Shown here piece by piece: positions 27,192 through 35,567 of a DNA stretch of 64,000 nucleotides (position 1 is the stretch's first letter; every line of letters begins with the position of its first letter). The notes beneath the pieces were generated by a model that searched no databases, had not been told where the DNA came from, and saw nothing but the letters and a program-made list of their open reading frames with translations. The stretch is from Fen-1231 sp035286465 (GTDB lineage: Bacteria > Gemmatimonadota > Gemmatimonadetes > Gemmatimonadales > Gemmatimonadaceae): contig DATEDF010000123.1 of assembly GCA_035286465.1 (NCBI GenBank), positions 1 through 64,000 of the forward strand. Direction: 5' to 3'. A program made the translations under genes and the position numbers.

Positions 27192-29609
27192 TCAGGGCGT
27201 ACCGCGACTGGACTCGATCCGCCGCTGCAGCGCGCGAAAACGCGGATCGTCGCGGATCGGATCCCAGTTGGGATCGGTCAGGTTGATCAGGCCGGATGAC
27301 CGCTCCGCGAATGCCAGATCCAGCCACCGGAACGCCGCATCGCGATCGCCGAGTGCCGCGTATCCGTTCGCGACCAGGTCGGCAGCCACGTAGCGCTTCG
27401 ACCGTTCGGCCTCGAGCGTGGCCAGGAGCCGCCGCGCGTTGGCGGAACGCCCGAGACGGGCCTCGCAGACCGCGCGCTGAGACAGGGGGAGCGGCACGAA
27501 GGCAGAACTGGCCTCGAGTTCCCGCAGCGCGTCGGCCCACCGGCCCTGCGCCATCCGCAACTGGGCGAAATCACCGGGGAGGCGACTGTGTTGGGGATCG
27601 AGCTCGCGCGCTCTGTCGAGCCACGCTTCGGCGCTGTCCAGTTGCTTCGCGCGGATCAGCCGATACGCAAGCCCTCTCGGCGCGTCGAGCGATGCCGGAT
27701 CCACCTCGACCGCGCTGCGCGCCAGGGCCAGCGCCGAGTCGCGCATGCCGCGTCTCCACAGGACGTCCGCCAACCAGCCGCGCGCCTCGATGCTTCGCGG
27801 CTCGAGCGCCAGCGCGCGCCGGAGCTCCCGCTCCGCGGCCGCGAAGTTCCACTGATAGCCCATCTCGATGAGGGCGAGTCGCGCGTGCGCGTCGGCACTG
27901 GTCGAATCGAGCGCCAGCGCGCGCCGCGCCGCCTGCCTCGCCTTCGGATACGCGTCGCGCGGAGGGAGCCAGTCGTCCGCGAGGTTGATCCACGCACGCG
28001 CGGTTCCCGCCCACGGCGCGGCGTACGTCGAATCGGTGCCGATCGCGCGCGCGAAGAGCGCCAGAGACTTCCGGATGTCGCTCTCCGTGTATCTCTGCAG
28101 GTGGAAGTTGCCCTGCAGGTAGAGGTCGTGGGCCTCGACGCTCTCGGTGCCTACGGTGACCAGCGCGCGCGCCCCGCCGCCCAGCGTCACGTTGAGCGCG
28201 CCGGCAATCGCCTGCGCGATTTCGTTCTGCAGCGCGAGGACGTCCCTGAGGCCCTTGTCGTAACTCCGGGACCAGAGGGTGAGACCGTCGGACGCATTCA
28301 CCAGTGCGGCCGTCACCCTCACGCGGCCGGGCGCGTGCCGCACGCTCCCCTGCACGAGCGAGCCGACGTGCAGCGTCCGCCCGACGTCGCTGGCGTCCAC
28401 GTTCTTCCCCTTGAACGAATACGCGGAGCTCCGCGCGGCGACGCGCACGCCGGGAAGGCGTGCGAGCGCGTCCGCGAGTTCGTCGGTCAGCCCGTCGGCG
28501 AAGTACTCGTTCGCGTCGCCTCCGACGTTCACGAACGGGATCACGGCGATCTCCCTCGCGTCGCGCGCGAGCGACGCGTTCGCGCCGGAACGGTCCGACG
28601 CCGTCGGCGTCGTGCGGTCGCGCAACAATATCGCGGTGGCGGTCGCGCCCACGAGCACGACGGCGGCGAGGCCGATGAGCACGTCCCTGCGCCCGAACGT
28701 GAGCGCCGCGCGCGCGCCCGATGCCCCCGTTGCGTCCTGAGGCTGCATCCCGCCGCTCGGCGTCTTCACGTCGTCGAGAATGTGCACGATCTCGCCCGCC
28801 GTCTGCGGCCGGTCGGCCGGCCGCTTCTCCAGGCAGTGCATCACCAGTGCGGCGAGGGCGGAGGGAATGTTGGCGCGACGGCTGGTGATCGGCTCGGGCG
28901 GTTCCGCGAGCTGCGCGGCGAGAAGGCCCTGTGGGGTGCGGCCGGTGAACGGCGGTTGGCCGGTGAGCGCTTCATACGCCAGGACGCCGAAGGCGTAGAT
29001 GTCCGCGCGGTGGTCAATCGCCGGGTCCGCGCTCGCCTGCTCCGGCGCCATATACGCCGGTGTGCCGAGCGCGAGGCCGGCGGAGGTCGCGCGGCCGTAC
29101 GCGACGGTGGACGATTCCGTGAGCGCCTTCGCCACGCCGAAGTCGCTCACCATCGCGGCCCCGGCCGACAGGAGCACGTTGTCCGGCTTGATGTCGCGGT
29201 GCACGACGCCGTGCTCGTGCGCGTAGGCGAGCGCACTCGCGATCTCGCGCAGAATCCGCACCGCCTCGGCCACCGGGAGCTCGCCGTGCCGCGCGAGGCG
29301 CACGCGCAGCGACTCGCCTTCGACGAACGGCATCGTGAAGTACGGCAACGCCCCGCTCTCGCCCGCGGCGAGCAAGGGCACGATGTGCGCGTGCTGGAGT
29401 CGCGCCGCGAGCATGATCTCACGCCGGAACCGCTCCGTCGAGACGCTCGCCGCCAGCTCGGGCGGGAGCACCTTCATCACGACCTTGCGGTCGAGCGCGG
29501 TCTCCCGGGCGACGAATACCCGCGCCATGCCGCCGCCAAGCTCACGCTCAAGTGTGTAGGCGGCGCCGAGGGTAGCCTGAAGCTGGTCCCGCAGGTCCAT
29601 CGGCGGCAT
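27192..29609 (-). CDS. Ser/Thr protein kinase with TolB-N-like and TPR sensor regions
   Basis: An 805-residue PknB-type kinase. Kinase domain about residues 18-280: P-loop LGGGMARVF, Lys46 in VVMKVL, HRDIKPDN with Asp139, DFGVAK, and GTPAYMAPEQ. A single membrane segment follows near residue 325 (DVLIGLAAVVLVGATATAIL). Then comes a FlgO/TolB-N-like segment (IAVIPFVNVGGDANEYFADGL), as in many Gemmatimonadota kinases and adenylate cyclases, and a C-terminal TPR array (about 500-790). Alternative start ATG at 29600. Its 3' end coincides exactly with the junction into the truncated BNR gene. It sits 97 bp downstream of the LanC-like gene on the same strand, but a role in that cassette is only a possibility. 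Confidence 0.88.
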   Translation of the reverse strand: MPPMDLRDQLQATLGAAYTLERELGGGMARVFVARETALDRKVVMKVLPPELAASVSTERFRREIMLAARLQHAHIVPLLAAGESGALPYFTMPFVEGESLRVRLARHGELPVAEAVRILREIASALAYAHEHGVVHRDIKPDNVLLSAGAAMVSDFGVAKALTESSTVAYGRATSAGLALGTPAYMAPEQASADPAIDHRADIYAFGVLAYEALTGQPPFTGRTPQGLLAAQLAEPPEPITSRRANIPSALAALVMHCLEKRPADRPQTAGEIVHILDDVKTPSGGMQPQDATGASGARAALTFGRRDVLIGLAAVVLVGATATAILLRDRTTPTASDRSGANASLARDAREIAVIPFVNVGGDANEYFADGLTDELADALARLPGVRVAARSSAYSFKGKNVDASDVGRTLHVGSLVQGSVRHAPGRVRVTAALVNASDGLTLWSRSYDKGLRDVLALQNEIAQAIAGALNVTLGGGARALVTVGTESVEAHDLYLQGNFHLQRYTESDIRKSLALFARAIGTDSTYAAPWAGTARAWINLADDWLPPRDAYPKARQAARRALALDSTSADAHARLALIEMGYQWNFAAAERELRRALALEPRSIEARGWLADVLWRRGMRDSALALARSAVEVDPASLDAPRGLAYRLIRAKQLDSAEAWLDRARELDPQHSRLPGDFAQLRMAQGRWADALRELEASSAFVPLPLSQRAVCEARLGRSANARRLLATLEAERSKRYVAADLVANGYAALGDRDAAFRWLDLAFAERSSGLINLTDPNWDPIRDDPRFRALQRRIESSRGTP

Positions 29610-29706
29610 CCGGGATGTCGGAGCCTCTAACGTATGGGGAATGCGAAGCCGGAGCCAGCGCTCCCGCACCTGCCGCGGCAGCGCCGAACACCCGCCCCTC
29701 CCACGT

Positions 29707-30969
29707 TCAGCCGGAGTGTCCCGGCCCGGGCCTCAGCAGCAACAGTGAGGGAAGTCCGGGGACCGCGAGCCTGAGGTAGAAATAGCCGATGCCGGCGAGT
29801 CCCGGCATGAACGATGGCGTGCTCCCCCGCGCCACTCCGCAGGGCCACGTCTCCGGTGTGTGCGCGTAGCGCGCCGCGCCCAGGGCGGCTGCCTCCAGCA
29901 CCATCGCCCGGGCCTCGTCGTCACTGAGCACATCGGCGGCGCGCAGGAGGAACTCGCCTGTTCCCGTCAGTCCACGGCAGGGCGAGAAGTCACTGCCGGG
30001 CGCGAGGCTCTCATCGCGCAGCGCTCGCTTCGCCGTCCTGACGGCGGCTTCGGCGTCCCGGCGATGTTGCGCGTCCGGGTGAATCTCGAGCGCACGCAGG
30101 CGAGTGAGACCGATTCCCGGGGCGCCATCACACCACGCCACCCGGCACGGCGCTTGTGCAGTCTCACCGTCGAAATCGCGGAAATCCGGCCAGTTCTCCC
30201 GATCCACGCGGAACCAGTGGTTCTCCCACCGGAACGCCTCCTCGGCACCATCGCGGAATCGCTTCTCGCCGGTCGCGGCGTACAGTTCGAACAACGACCA
30301 GCCAAATCCGGCCGCTCCGTGGGCGAGGCCGGTCAGGTGCGGGGCCGCTCCATCAGCCGGCTCCGCTTCGCCCCACGACAGCCCTTCGCTCTGCCTGGTT
30401 GCCGCGCCGAGCATCCGATCACCGAGAGTCTCTGCCAGGCTCGCGAGGCGCGGCTGCGCCATCTGCTCCGCCAGCACGAGCAGTGCGGGTGCGGCGCCGG
30501 CGGCGCCGTCGAGCACATCGAGACGAAGTGGTTCCTCGGTATCGTTGGCGAGATCGGCGAGCAGCTCACTCGCTCGCGCCACGAGATCGGCTCGATCGAG
30601 CAGCCGGCCAATGCGCGCCGCCGCATACGCGATTCCCACATGCCCGGAGTAGAACCCGAACCGGACGGGGCGTGGCACCTTTCCGAGTCGCGACAGCGCG
30701 TGGCGGACCCCGCCCTCGGCCGCATCGCGAAAGCGCGGATCGCCCGAGCGAGCCCACATCTCGCAGAGAAAGAGCGCAATGCCGCTCGTGCCACGGGAGA
30801 GATCCGGTCCGAGCGTCGCACACGCAAACGTGAGAGCGCCGGAGTCCTCATCGGCGTCCTGCGTGGCGCCCACCCACGCGTGGCGCCCACCGTACTCGAA
30901 CGCCGTGTCGCAGAGATGACGGGCGATGGACGCGGCAACGTCGAGCGAGGCGGCCGCATCAATGCGCAT
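29707..30969 (-). CDS. LanC-like lanthionine cyclase
   Basis: A 420-residue LanC-like alpha/alpha-barrel protein, expected to add cysteine thiols to dehydro-amino acids to form thioether rings. Repeated GxxG helix turns are visible (RGTSGIALFL, YSGHVGIAYA, GLAHGAAGFGW, WCDGAPGIGL, CRGLTGTGEFL, PGLAGIGYFYL). The proposed acid/base His is His217 in GLAHG, and the zinc cysteines are Cys280 and Cys331. The usual third zinc ligand, a His right after the second Cys (CHG), is an Arg here (C331-R332), so activity or metal binding may be altered. The start at 30969 overlaps the end of the upstream HopA1-type gene by 11 bp, indicating translational coupling. It is third in the operon kinase-lyase-cyclase. 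Confidence 0.88.
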   Translation of the reverse strand: MRIDAAASLDVAASIARHLCDTAFEYGGRHAWVGATQDADEDSGALTFACATLGPDLSRGTSGIALFLCEMWARSGDPRFRDAAEGGVRHALSRLGKVPRPVRFGFYSGHVGIAYAAARIGRLLDRADLVARASELLADLANDTEEPLRLDVLDGAAGAAPALLVLAEQMAQPRLASLAETLGDRMLGAATRQSEGLSWGEAEPADGAAPHLTGLAHGAAGFGWSLFELYAATGEKRFRDGAEEAFRWENHWFRVDRENWPDFRDFDGETAQAPCRVAWCDGAPGIGLTRLRALEIHPDAQHRRDAEAAVRTAKRALRDESLAPGSDFSPCRGLTGTGEFLLRAADVLSDDEARAMVLEAAALGAARYAHTPETWPCGVARGSTPSFMPGLAGIGYFYLRLAVPGLPSLLLLRPGPGHSG

Positions 30970-31981
30970 TCGGCGCTCGGTCGTCGAAGGGCTCGAAGTC
31001 GTCGGCGGAGCCCGGATTGAGAAAGAGCGCCGCGGGGTCGTACCCGTCCCGGCGCAGCGCGGTGCGCACGGCATCGAGCCGCTCGCCCACCGACGTGGCG
31101 AGCGCGGCCTCCGGACGGGCCAGCGTCGCCGCCACGAGCCGGCAGCGGTGCTCGCCGAAGCTCGACCCGTCGCCGGGGTCGTCCGCGGCGCCGAGGCCGT
31201 GCGCGAGCCGCTTCACGAACGCGGAGAGCGGGGCCCTCATGAACTCTCGCAGCCGCCGATGCGTCGCCGCGAGCAGCGGAACGGTCGCGCGGTAACGCGC
31301 TCGCGGGAGATAGAGCACGGCGCTGTCGCAGCGCGCGAACGACCCCGGGTCGTCAGCCACCTTGAGCAGAAACGGCACGCGCGACTCGTTGAGCGCCGCC
31401 GTCAATTGCGCGGTCAGCGCGACAGCGCCCCCCGGGTGGACGTTCCAGTACACGCGGACGGAGGGGGAGGATTCCAGATCCTCGTCCGCATCGCCGAGGG
31501 CCGTGTAGAAGCCGGAGTGCAGCTGACGGTACTCCTTCGGGACGCGCACCTGCACCGGGCAACCCGCCTCGACGGGACCTGAGGCCGCGCGAACGTCCGA
31601 GGGGCTCACCCAGAAGGAAAGGTCGAAGATCTCCGCCACGACCTGCCCGTCCGCTGCGATCGAGCGCACGGTCCATCCCGACTGCCACGTCCCGGTTCCG
31701 CAGTTCGCGTCCGACAGCCGCTGGGCGAAATCGAGCGCTCCCTTCCGGTCACCCGATCTCGCCGGGTTCGGCGGAGCGTCACCTGGCAGGCGACAGTGCA
31801 GCGCCGAGTACAGTGTCTGGCCGAGCAGCGTGGTCGCCTCCGGAGTCAGGACCGAATCCGCGGCTATCGCTCCGTGCGAGGCCCGGGCCTCATGACGCTC
31901 GCCGAAGAGCGAGAACGCGCGCTCGTCGTGTACGCGCAGCGACTCGGCGACCTCGAGGAGCGCGTCCCGCATCGCGTTCAC
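30959..31981 (-). CDS. HopA1-family protein, probable phospho-Ser/Thr lyase
   Basis: A 340-residue protein that I place in the HopA1 effector family (HrmA-like; not the unrelated HopAI1). Supporting segments are LGQTLYSALHC near residue 55, FDLSFWVSP, VRVPKEYRQLHSGFYTALGDADED, VRVYWNVHPGGAVAL, VPFLLKVADDPGSFARCDSAVLYLPRARY and HRCRLVAATL. In class V lanthipeptide and thioamitide pathways HopA1-family proteins pair with an APH-type kinase to dehydrate Ser/Thr by phosphorylation and elimination. The gene starts with GTG directly after the stop codon of such a kinase (an ATG nine bases on is the alternative) and overlaps the LanC-like gene by 11 bp. The lyase role is inferred from family and context. 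Confidence 0.82.
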   Translation of the reverse strand: MNAMRDALLEVAESLRVHDERAFSLFGERHEARASHGAIAADSVLTPEATTLLGQTLYSALHCRLPGDAPPNPARSGDRKGALDFAQRLSDANCGTGTWQSGWTVRSIAADGQVVAEIFDLSFWVSPSDVRAASGPVEAGCPVQVRVPKEYRQLHSGFYTALGDADEDLESSPSVRVYWNVHPGGAVALTAQLTAALNESRVPFLLKVADDPGSFARCDSAVLYLPRARYRATVPLLAATHRRLREFMRAPLSAFVKRLAHGLGAADDPGDGSSFGEHRCRLVAATLARPEAALATSVGERLDAVRTALRRDGYDPAALFLNPGSADDFEPFDDRAPNAH

Positions 31982-33121
31982 CTACGCCGCCGTGGCCTCG
32001 CCGGCGATGCCCAGCAGAACGCTGCACGCGATCGCGGGTTGCTCGAGGATATTCACGCTGAGTTGTGCGGCACCCACCGCGCTGCGCGGCATGTGCGCCT
32101 CGCCGGCGCTCCATTCGTACGCCGACTGGACGAGCCGCGCCGCGCCGTAGCGAACGGCCCGATTCAGAAACGCGTGCGAGAGAGCCGTCTCCATCGCGGT
32201 CCGGCGCAGGTAGTTCTCCCACAGCATTCGCACTTGCCGCTCTGCCGCGGGGAGCACGGACGCGAACACGGTGGCCGCCGCCGCGGGGGTCTCCTGCGCT
32301 TCATCGGACGCCGCGTGCACGCAATCGAGCAGGAAGCTGTGGAACGCGGAGCCCACGTCCCATGCCGGATCTCCCCACGAGGCAGACTCCCAATCCACGA
32401 GCCAGACGTTCACCGGCCCGGTGGAGGTTGTCTCGACGCTCACCAGGACATTCGACCACTTGACGTCGCCGTGAATCAGGGAGCTCGCCGACCAGCCGTC
32501 GCGCATGTCGTCGAACGCAGTGAAGACGTGCGGTCGCTGCTGGACGAGCTGGAGCAGCTCGATCTGCGCCGGGGAGATGTCCCGCAGGTCGTCGGGAGAG
32601 GGGCGCGCGATCTCCAGCGCCGTCGGCGGCGACGACTCCAGGAAGCCGGCACCGGCGGCAATCTCACCGTCTGGGCGAAGCGTCGCGTGGCACGCGGCGA
32701 GTGCGCTTCCGAGGGCAGCGCCGATGGGCGGAACTCCGGGAGACGCGTCCGACCGGGCGATCTCATCCGCGCCGCGGGCGCCGACCACCAGCTCGAGCGT
32801 CAGGAGTGCCCTCGCGGGGTCGTGGCGGACGAGTCGCGGCAGGTGAGTGCGCAGCGGCCACGCGCGTGCCACCGCGTGCACGCGCGCGTACAACTCCGCT
32901 TCGGTGGCGATCGCCGCGGAGCCGTCCTCGTCTCCCGGGCGCGCCTGCTTCACGAAATAGCTTCGCGCACCACGGGAGACGACACGGAGATTCTCGTTGC
33001 GGCCCCAGAGCTCCTCGGCCCGGACCTCACCCTCGACGAGGTCGCGAACGTCGAGCAGTTGCTGGTCGAGCAGGTACCGGATCGCGCCCTCCGGCGTCAT
33101 GGCGAATCCGTCGGCCGCCAT
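31982..33121 (-). CDS. APH-family kinase, probable lanthipeptide Ser/Thr kinase
   Basis: A 379-residue aminoglycoside-phosphotransferase-fold kinase. Visible elements: the ATP Lys58 in SYFVKQA, catalytic loop IHGDVKWSNVLV with Asp219, and metal loop LVDWESASWGDPAWD with Asp243. It is not an antibiotic-resistance gene by context: the next gene, starting at the very next base after its TAG, is a HopA1-type lyase, and a LanC-like cyclase follows. This kinase/HopA1 pair is the dehydration machinery of class V lanthipeptides (LxmK/LxmY type) and thioamitides (TvaC/TvaD type). The N-terminal 40 residues (GAIRYLLDQQLLDVRDLV) are helical and could hold a peptide-recognition element; that is speculation. 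A small ORF (33214-33483) precedes it by 92 bp. Confidence 0.85.
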   Translation of the reverse strand: MAADGFAMTPEGAIRYLLDQQLLDVRDLVEGEVRAEELWGRNENLRVVSRGARSYFVKQARPGDEDGSAAIATEAELYARVHAVARAWPLRTHLPRLVRHDPARALLTLELVVGARGADEIARSDASPGVPPIGAALGSALAACHATLRPDGEIAAGAGFLESSPPTALEIARPSPDDLRDISPAQIELLQLVQQRPHVFTAFDDMRDGWSASSLIHGDVKWSNVLVSVETTSTGPVNVWLVDWESASWGDPAWDVGSAFHSFLLDCVHAASDEAQETPAAAATVFASVLPAAERQVRMLWENYLRRTAMETALSHAFLNRAVRYGAARLVQSAYEWSAGEAHMPRSAVGAAQLSVNILEQPAIACSVLLGIAGEATAA

Positions 33122-33213
33122 CGAGGTCGTCTCTCCTCGCGATGCCGTCGGCGACGGTGGCGCACACTCAGGCCGGAGGCGACCGGAGCCCGCTCACGCA
33201 GGCCGCGGCCGGA

Positions 33214-33483
33214 TCACTTCTTCTTCTTTTTCCTTCTCGTCACGGACGTTTTCGGGCAGGGCGCCTTCCTGCTCGGCTTTCCCTTCTTCTTCGCCGCGGC
33301 CACGATCTCGCGCTCGCCGCGATCCCACAGAATCGTCATCACATCGCCCTTGAGGAACTCGACCCCGGGGGCGCTCGCCTCGTCCACTTCGAGCACACCA
33401 CCGCCGGACGAGCGGACGTCGATGCTCTGCACTGGCCATCCTCCCACCGGCCGCAGCCGGTCGTTCGAGAATGCGTCTGCCAC
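33214..33483 (-). CDS. Small Lys-rich protein, candidate precursor peptide
   Basis: An 89-residue product from a GTG at 33483; the frame is closed by a TAG at 33537-33539, so this is the first start codon available. Codon bias favours this frame over the overlapping one. The first 60 residues are mixed and acidic (LEVDEASAPGVEFLKGD, then ILWDRGEREIV), and the C-terminus is Lys-rich with a single Cys among Ser and Thr: KPSRKAPCPKTSVTRRKKKKK-like tail (last 21 residues, ending in five Lys). Position directly upstream of the kinase-lyase-cyclase operon makes it the best candidate substrate: Ser or Thr near the Cys could form one thioether ring. No known leader motif is seen, so an accessory or unrelated role is equally open. 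Confidence 0.5.
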   Translation of the reverse strand: MADAFSNDRLRPVGGWPVQSIDVRSSGGGVLEVDEASAPGVEFLKGDVMTILWDRGEREIVAAAKKKGKPSRKAPCPKTSVTRRKKKKK

Positions 33484-33621
33484 GCATCGCGATCCCCAGC
33501 TCGCGCGTCCATCCCGGACTGTGGCTGAGGCGTTCTAACATGGTTGCGTCCCGCGCCGGCTGTCAACGGCGTCGTGCGGCGCAGCGCACTGCATCGCGGC
33601 CGCCGGCACGCGCCGCGAGTC

Positions 33622-34359
33622 TCAGCGGGCGGCGCGCGTGAGGACGATCTCCGTCTTCCTCGGGAACGCGGCCGAGTCGCGGGCGTACTTGCTCACGAGC
33701 GCCTGCAGCTCGCTGGTCGTCCCGGTGAGAACGAGGTCGTCGTTCTCCTTCTCGTGGGCGATCCCCACGCGGCCCGAATCGATCTTCGCGACGAGCCACT
33801 CCTCATTGAGCGGCGTCACGCGCACGCGCTCACCCTCGAGCGACACGCGCCAGAACCAGTGCGCGGGGATGAGTAGCGTGCGGCCGAGGTGCGGCGGGGC
33901 GTCGTCGAGCGAGGCCGGCGAGATGTCGGCGAAGAGCACGCCGTCGAGGCGGCCGAGCCTGAGTTCGAAGACGCGCGGTCCGCCGGCGTCGCTCTCGAGC
34001 CGCCGCACGGCGGCGCTGTCGCGCGCGCGCCGCGTACGCAGCGCCGGATCCCGTCGGGCACGCGCGTTGAACGCGCTGTCCGACGCCGAGAGCAGCACGA
34101 AATCCACGGCCTCGAGCCGGCGCGCGAGCGCGCTGTCGGCGATCGCGAGGAGCCAGGCGTGCGAGGGTTCATCTCCGGGAAGCACGACCCACCGGTCGCC
34201 GCGCGGCTTCGCGGAGTCGGCCCAGGCACCGACGAGCGCTCGCTCGACGACGAGCTGCTCCTTCTGGAAGAGCGGATGGATGGACCAGACGCGGCCGCAG
34301 GCGGCGGCGAGGACCAGAACGGCCAGGGCAATGAAGCGGAGCACGCGTCCGTGGGGCAT
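33622..34359 (-). CDS. Putative lipoprotein of unknown function
   Basis: A 245-residue protein with a lipoprotein signal: MPHGRVLRFIALAVLVLAAAC, with lipidation expected at Cys21. I do not recognise the family. Its central part is Asp/Arg/Ala-rich and looks helical; the C-terminal half has strand-like segments (RTLLIPAHWFWRVSLEG, RVRVTPLNEEWLVAKID, NDDLVLTGTTSELQALVSKYA). Phrases such as LNEEWLVAKIDSG are typical of short periplasmic proteins that follow a membrane anchor. It is divergent from argJ (41 bp) and 138 bp upstream of the Lys-rich small ORF. No link to the lanthipeptide-like operon is evident beyond position and strand. Confidence 0.65.
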   Translation of the reverse strand: MPHGRVLRFIALAVLVLAAACGRVWSIHPLFQKEQLVVERALVGAWADSAKPRGDRWVVLPGDEPSHAWLLAIADSALARRLEAVDFVLLSASDSAFNARARRDPALRTRRARDSAAVRRLESDAGGPRVFELRLGRLDGVLFADISPASLDDAPPHLGRTLLIPAHWFWRVSLEGERVRVTPLNEEWLVAKIDSGRVGIAHEKENDDLVLTGTTSELQALVSKYARDSAAFPRKTEIVLTRAAR

Positions 34360-34400
34360 CGGGGTTCTCCTGCTCCAGAGTCTATGGTTAATGTCAGAGA

Positions 34401-35567
34401 ATGCAATTCCACGATCGGCCCGTCCTGCCCCGCGGCTTCCGCTGCGCGAGCGTGAACTGCGGCCTCAAACCGCAGGCGAAGGACCTCACCGCGTTCGTGA
34501 GCGACGAGGACGCCGCGGCGGCCGCCCTCTTCACGCGCAACCAGTTTCCGGGCGCGCCGGTGATCCTGGGCCGCGAGACGATCCAGGGCGGGCGGCTGCG
34601 CGTGATCGTCGCCAACAGCAAGTGCAGCAACGTCGCGACCGGCGCCCAGGGCCTCGACAACGCACGTCGGATGGCCGCAGCCGCTGCCGCGGAGTTCGCG
34701 ACGACTCCCGACCGTGTGCTCGTGAGCTCGACCGGCGTGATCGGCGTGCAGCTCCCGATCGAGACGATCGAGCGCGGCATCCGCGGGATGGCGGCCGCGC
34801 TGCAGACCGACCCGCTCGTCGGCGCCGAAGGGATCATGACCACCGACACGCACCCCAAAGCGCTCTCCACCGGCGTGGGGAAGGCAACGATCACTTGGGT
34901 CGCGAAGGGCTCGGGGATGATCGAGCCGAACCTGGCGACGATGCTCGTCTACATCTTCACCGATGCGGCGTTCGTCGCGGCCGCGCTCGACAAGATGTTG
35001 CGCGAGGCCGTGCATTACTCGTTCAACATGCTCTCGGTGGACACCGACACGAGCACGTCCGACACCTGCGCGATGCTCGCCAACGGCGTGGTGGGCGCGG
35101 TGGACGCGCGTGCATTCCAGGACGCGCTCACGGCGGGATGCATCCGGATGGCGGAGATCCTCGCGCGTGACGGCGAGGGCGCGACGCACCTCGTCCGCGC
35201 GACGGTACGCGGCGCCGCGAGCGAAGCCGACGCGCGCCGCGTGGCCAAGTCGCTCGTGAACTCGCCGCTCATCAAGACGATGGTGCACGGCGCCGACCCG
35301 AACGTCGGGCGCATCCTGATGGCGGTGGGCAAGTGCGTGGACTGCACGATCGCGCCCGGCGCCACGGACGCGTGGATCAACGGTCACGCGGTCGTGAAGG
35401 GCGGCGCGCGGCTCGACTTCGACGAGGCCGCCGTGCGCGCCGCGCTCGGCGTCGAGGTGGTGAACCTCGAGGTCGCGCTCGGCGCGGGCCGCGAGAAGGC
35501 GACCGCCTTCGGCTGTGACCTCACCAAGGGCTACATCGAGGAGAACGCGGCGTACTACTCGAGTTGA
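34401..35567 (+). CDS. argJ: Glutamate N-acetyltransferase / amino-acid acetyltransferase
   Basis: ArgJ of 388 residues, arginine biosynthesis: transfers the acetyl group from N-acetylornithine to glutamate and may also acetylate glutamate from acetyl-CoA. It is an Ntn-type autoprocessing enzyme; the processing/nucleophile Thr lies in GSGMIEPNLATMLVYIFTDA. Other family segments: RGFRCASVNCGLKP at the start, VSSTGVIGVQLP, TSDTCAMLANG, SPLIKTMVHGADPNVGRILMAVGK and the end GYIEENAAYYSS. Length is normal. The other arginine-pathway genes are not adjacent. Its 3' end overlaps the convergent DUF2784 gene by 13 bp. Confidence 0.94.
   Translation: MQFHDRPVLPRGFRCASVNCGLKPQAKDLTAFVSDEDAAAAALFTRNQFPGAPVILGRETIQGGRLRVIVANSKCSNVATGAQGLDNARRMAAAAAAEFATTPDRVLVSSTGVIGVQLPIETIERGIRGMAAALQTDPLVGAEGIMTTDTHPKALSTGVGKATITWVAKGSGMIEPNLATMLVYIFTDAAFVAAALDKMLREAVHYSFNMLSVDTDTSTSDTCAMLANGVVGAVDARAFQDALTAGCIRMAEILARDGEGATHLVRATVRGAASEADARRVAKSLVNSPLIKTMVHGADPNVGRILMAVGKCVDCTIAPGATDAWINGHAVVKGGARLDFDEAAVRAALGVEVVNLEVALGAGREKATAFGCDLTKGYIEENAAYYSS

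Noticed and set aside
27192..27540. Upstream extension of the truncated BNR gene through the kinase 3' end
   Set aside because: In that frame the sequence is Arg/Ala/Pro-rich and has no BNR motif, while the kinase frame keeps TPR motifs and codon bias.
29627..29706. Short GTG frame with two Cys between the LanC-like gene and the kinase as precursor peptide
   Set aside because: Only about 25 codons, Arg/Gly-rich, overlapping a frame that is a shadow of the LanC gene end; no leader.
31982..33121. APH gene as aminoglycoside resistance determinant
   Set aside because: Tight coupling with HopA1-type and LanC-like genes points to peptide modification instead.
33194..33541. Alternative 115-codon frame overlapping the Lys-rich small ORF
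   Set aside because: Arg/Glu-rich with poor third-position bias; the overlapping frame from 33483 has the genome's typical codon usage.
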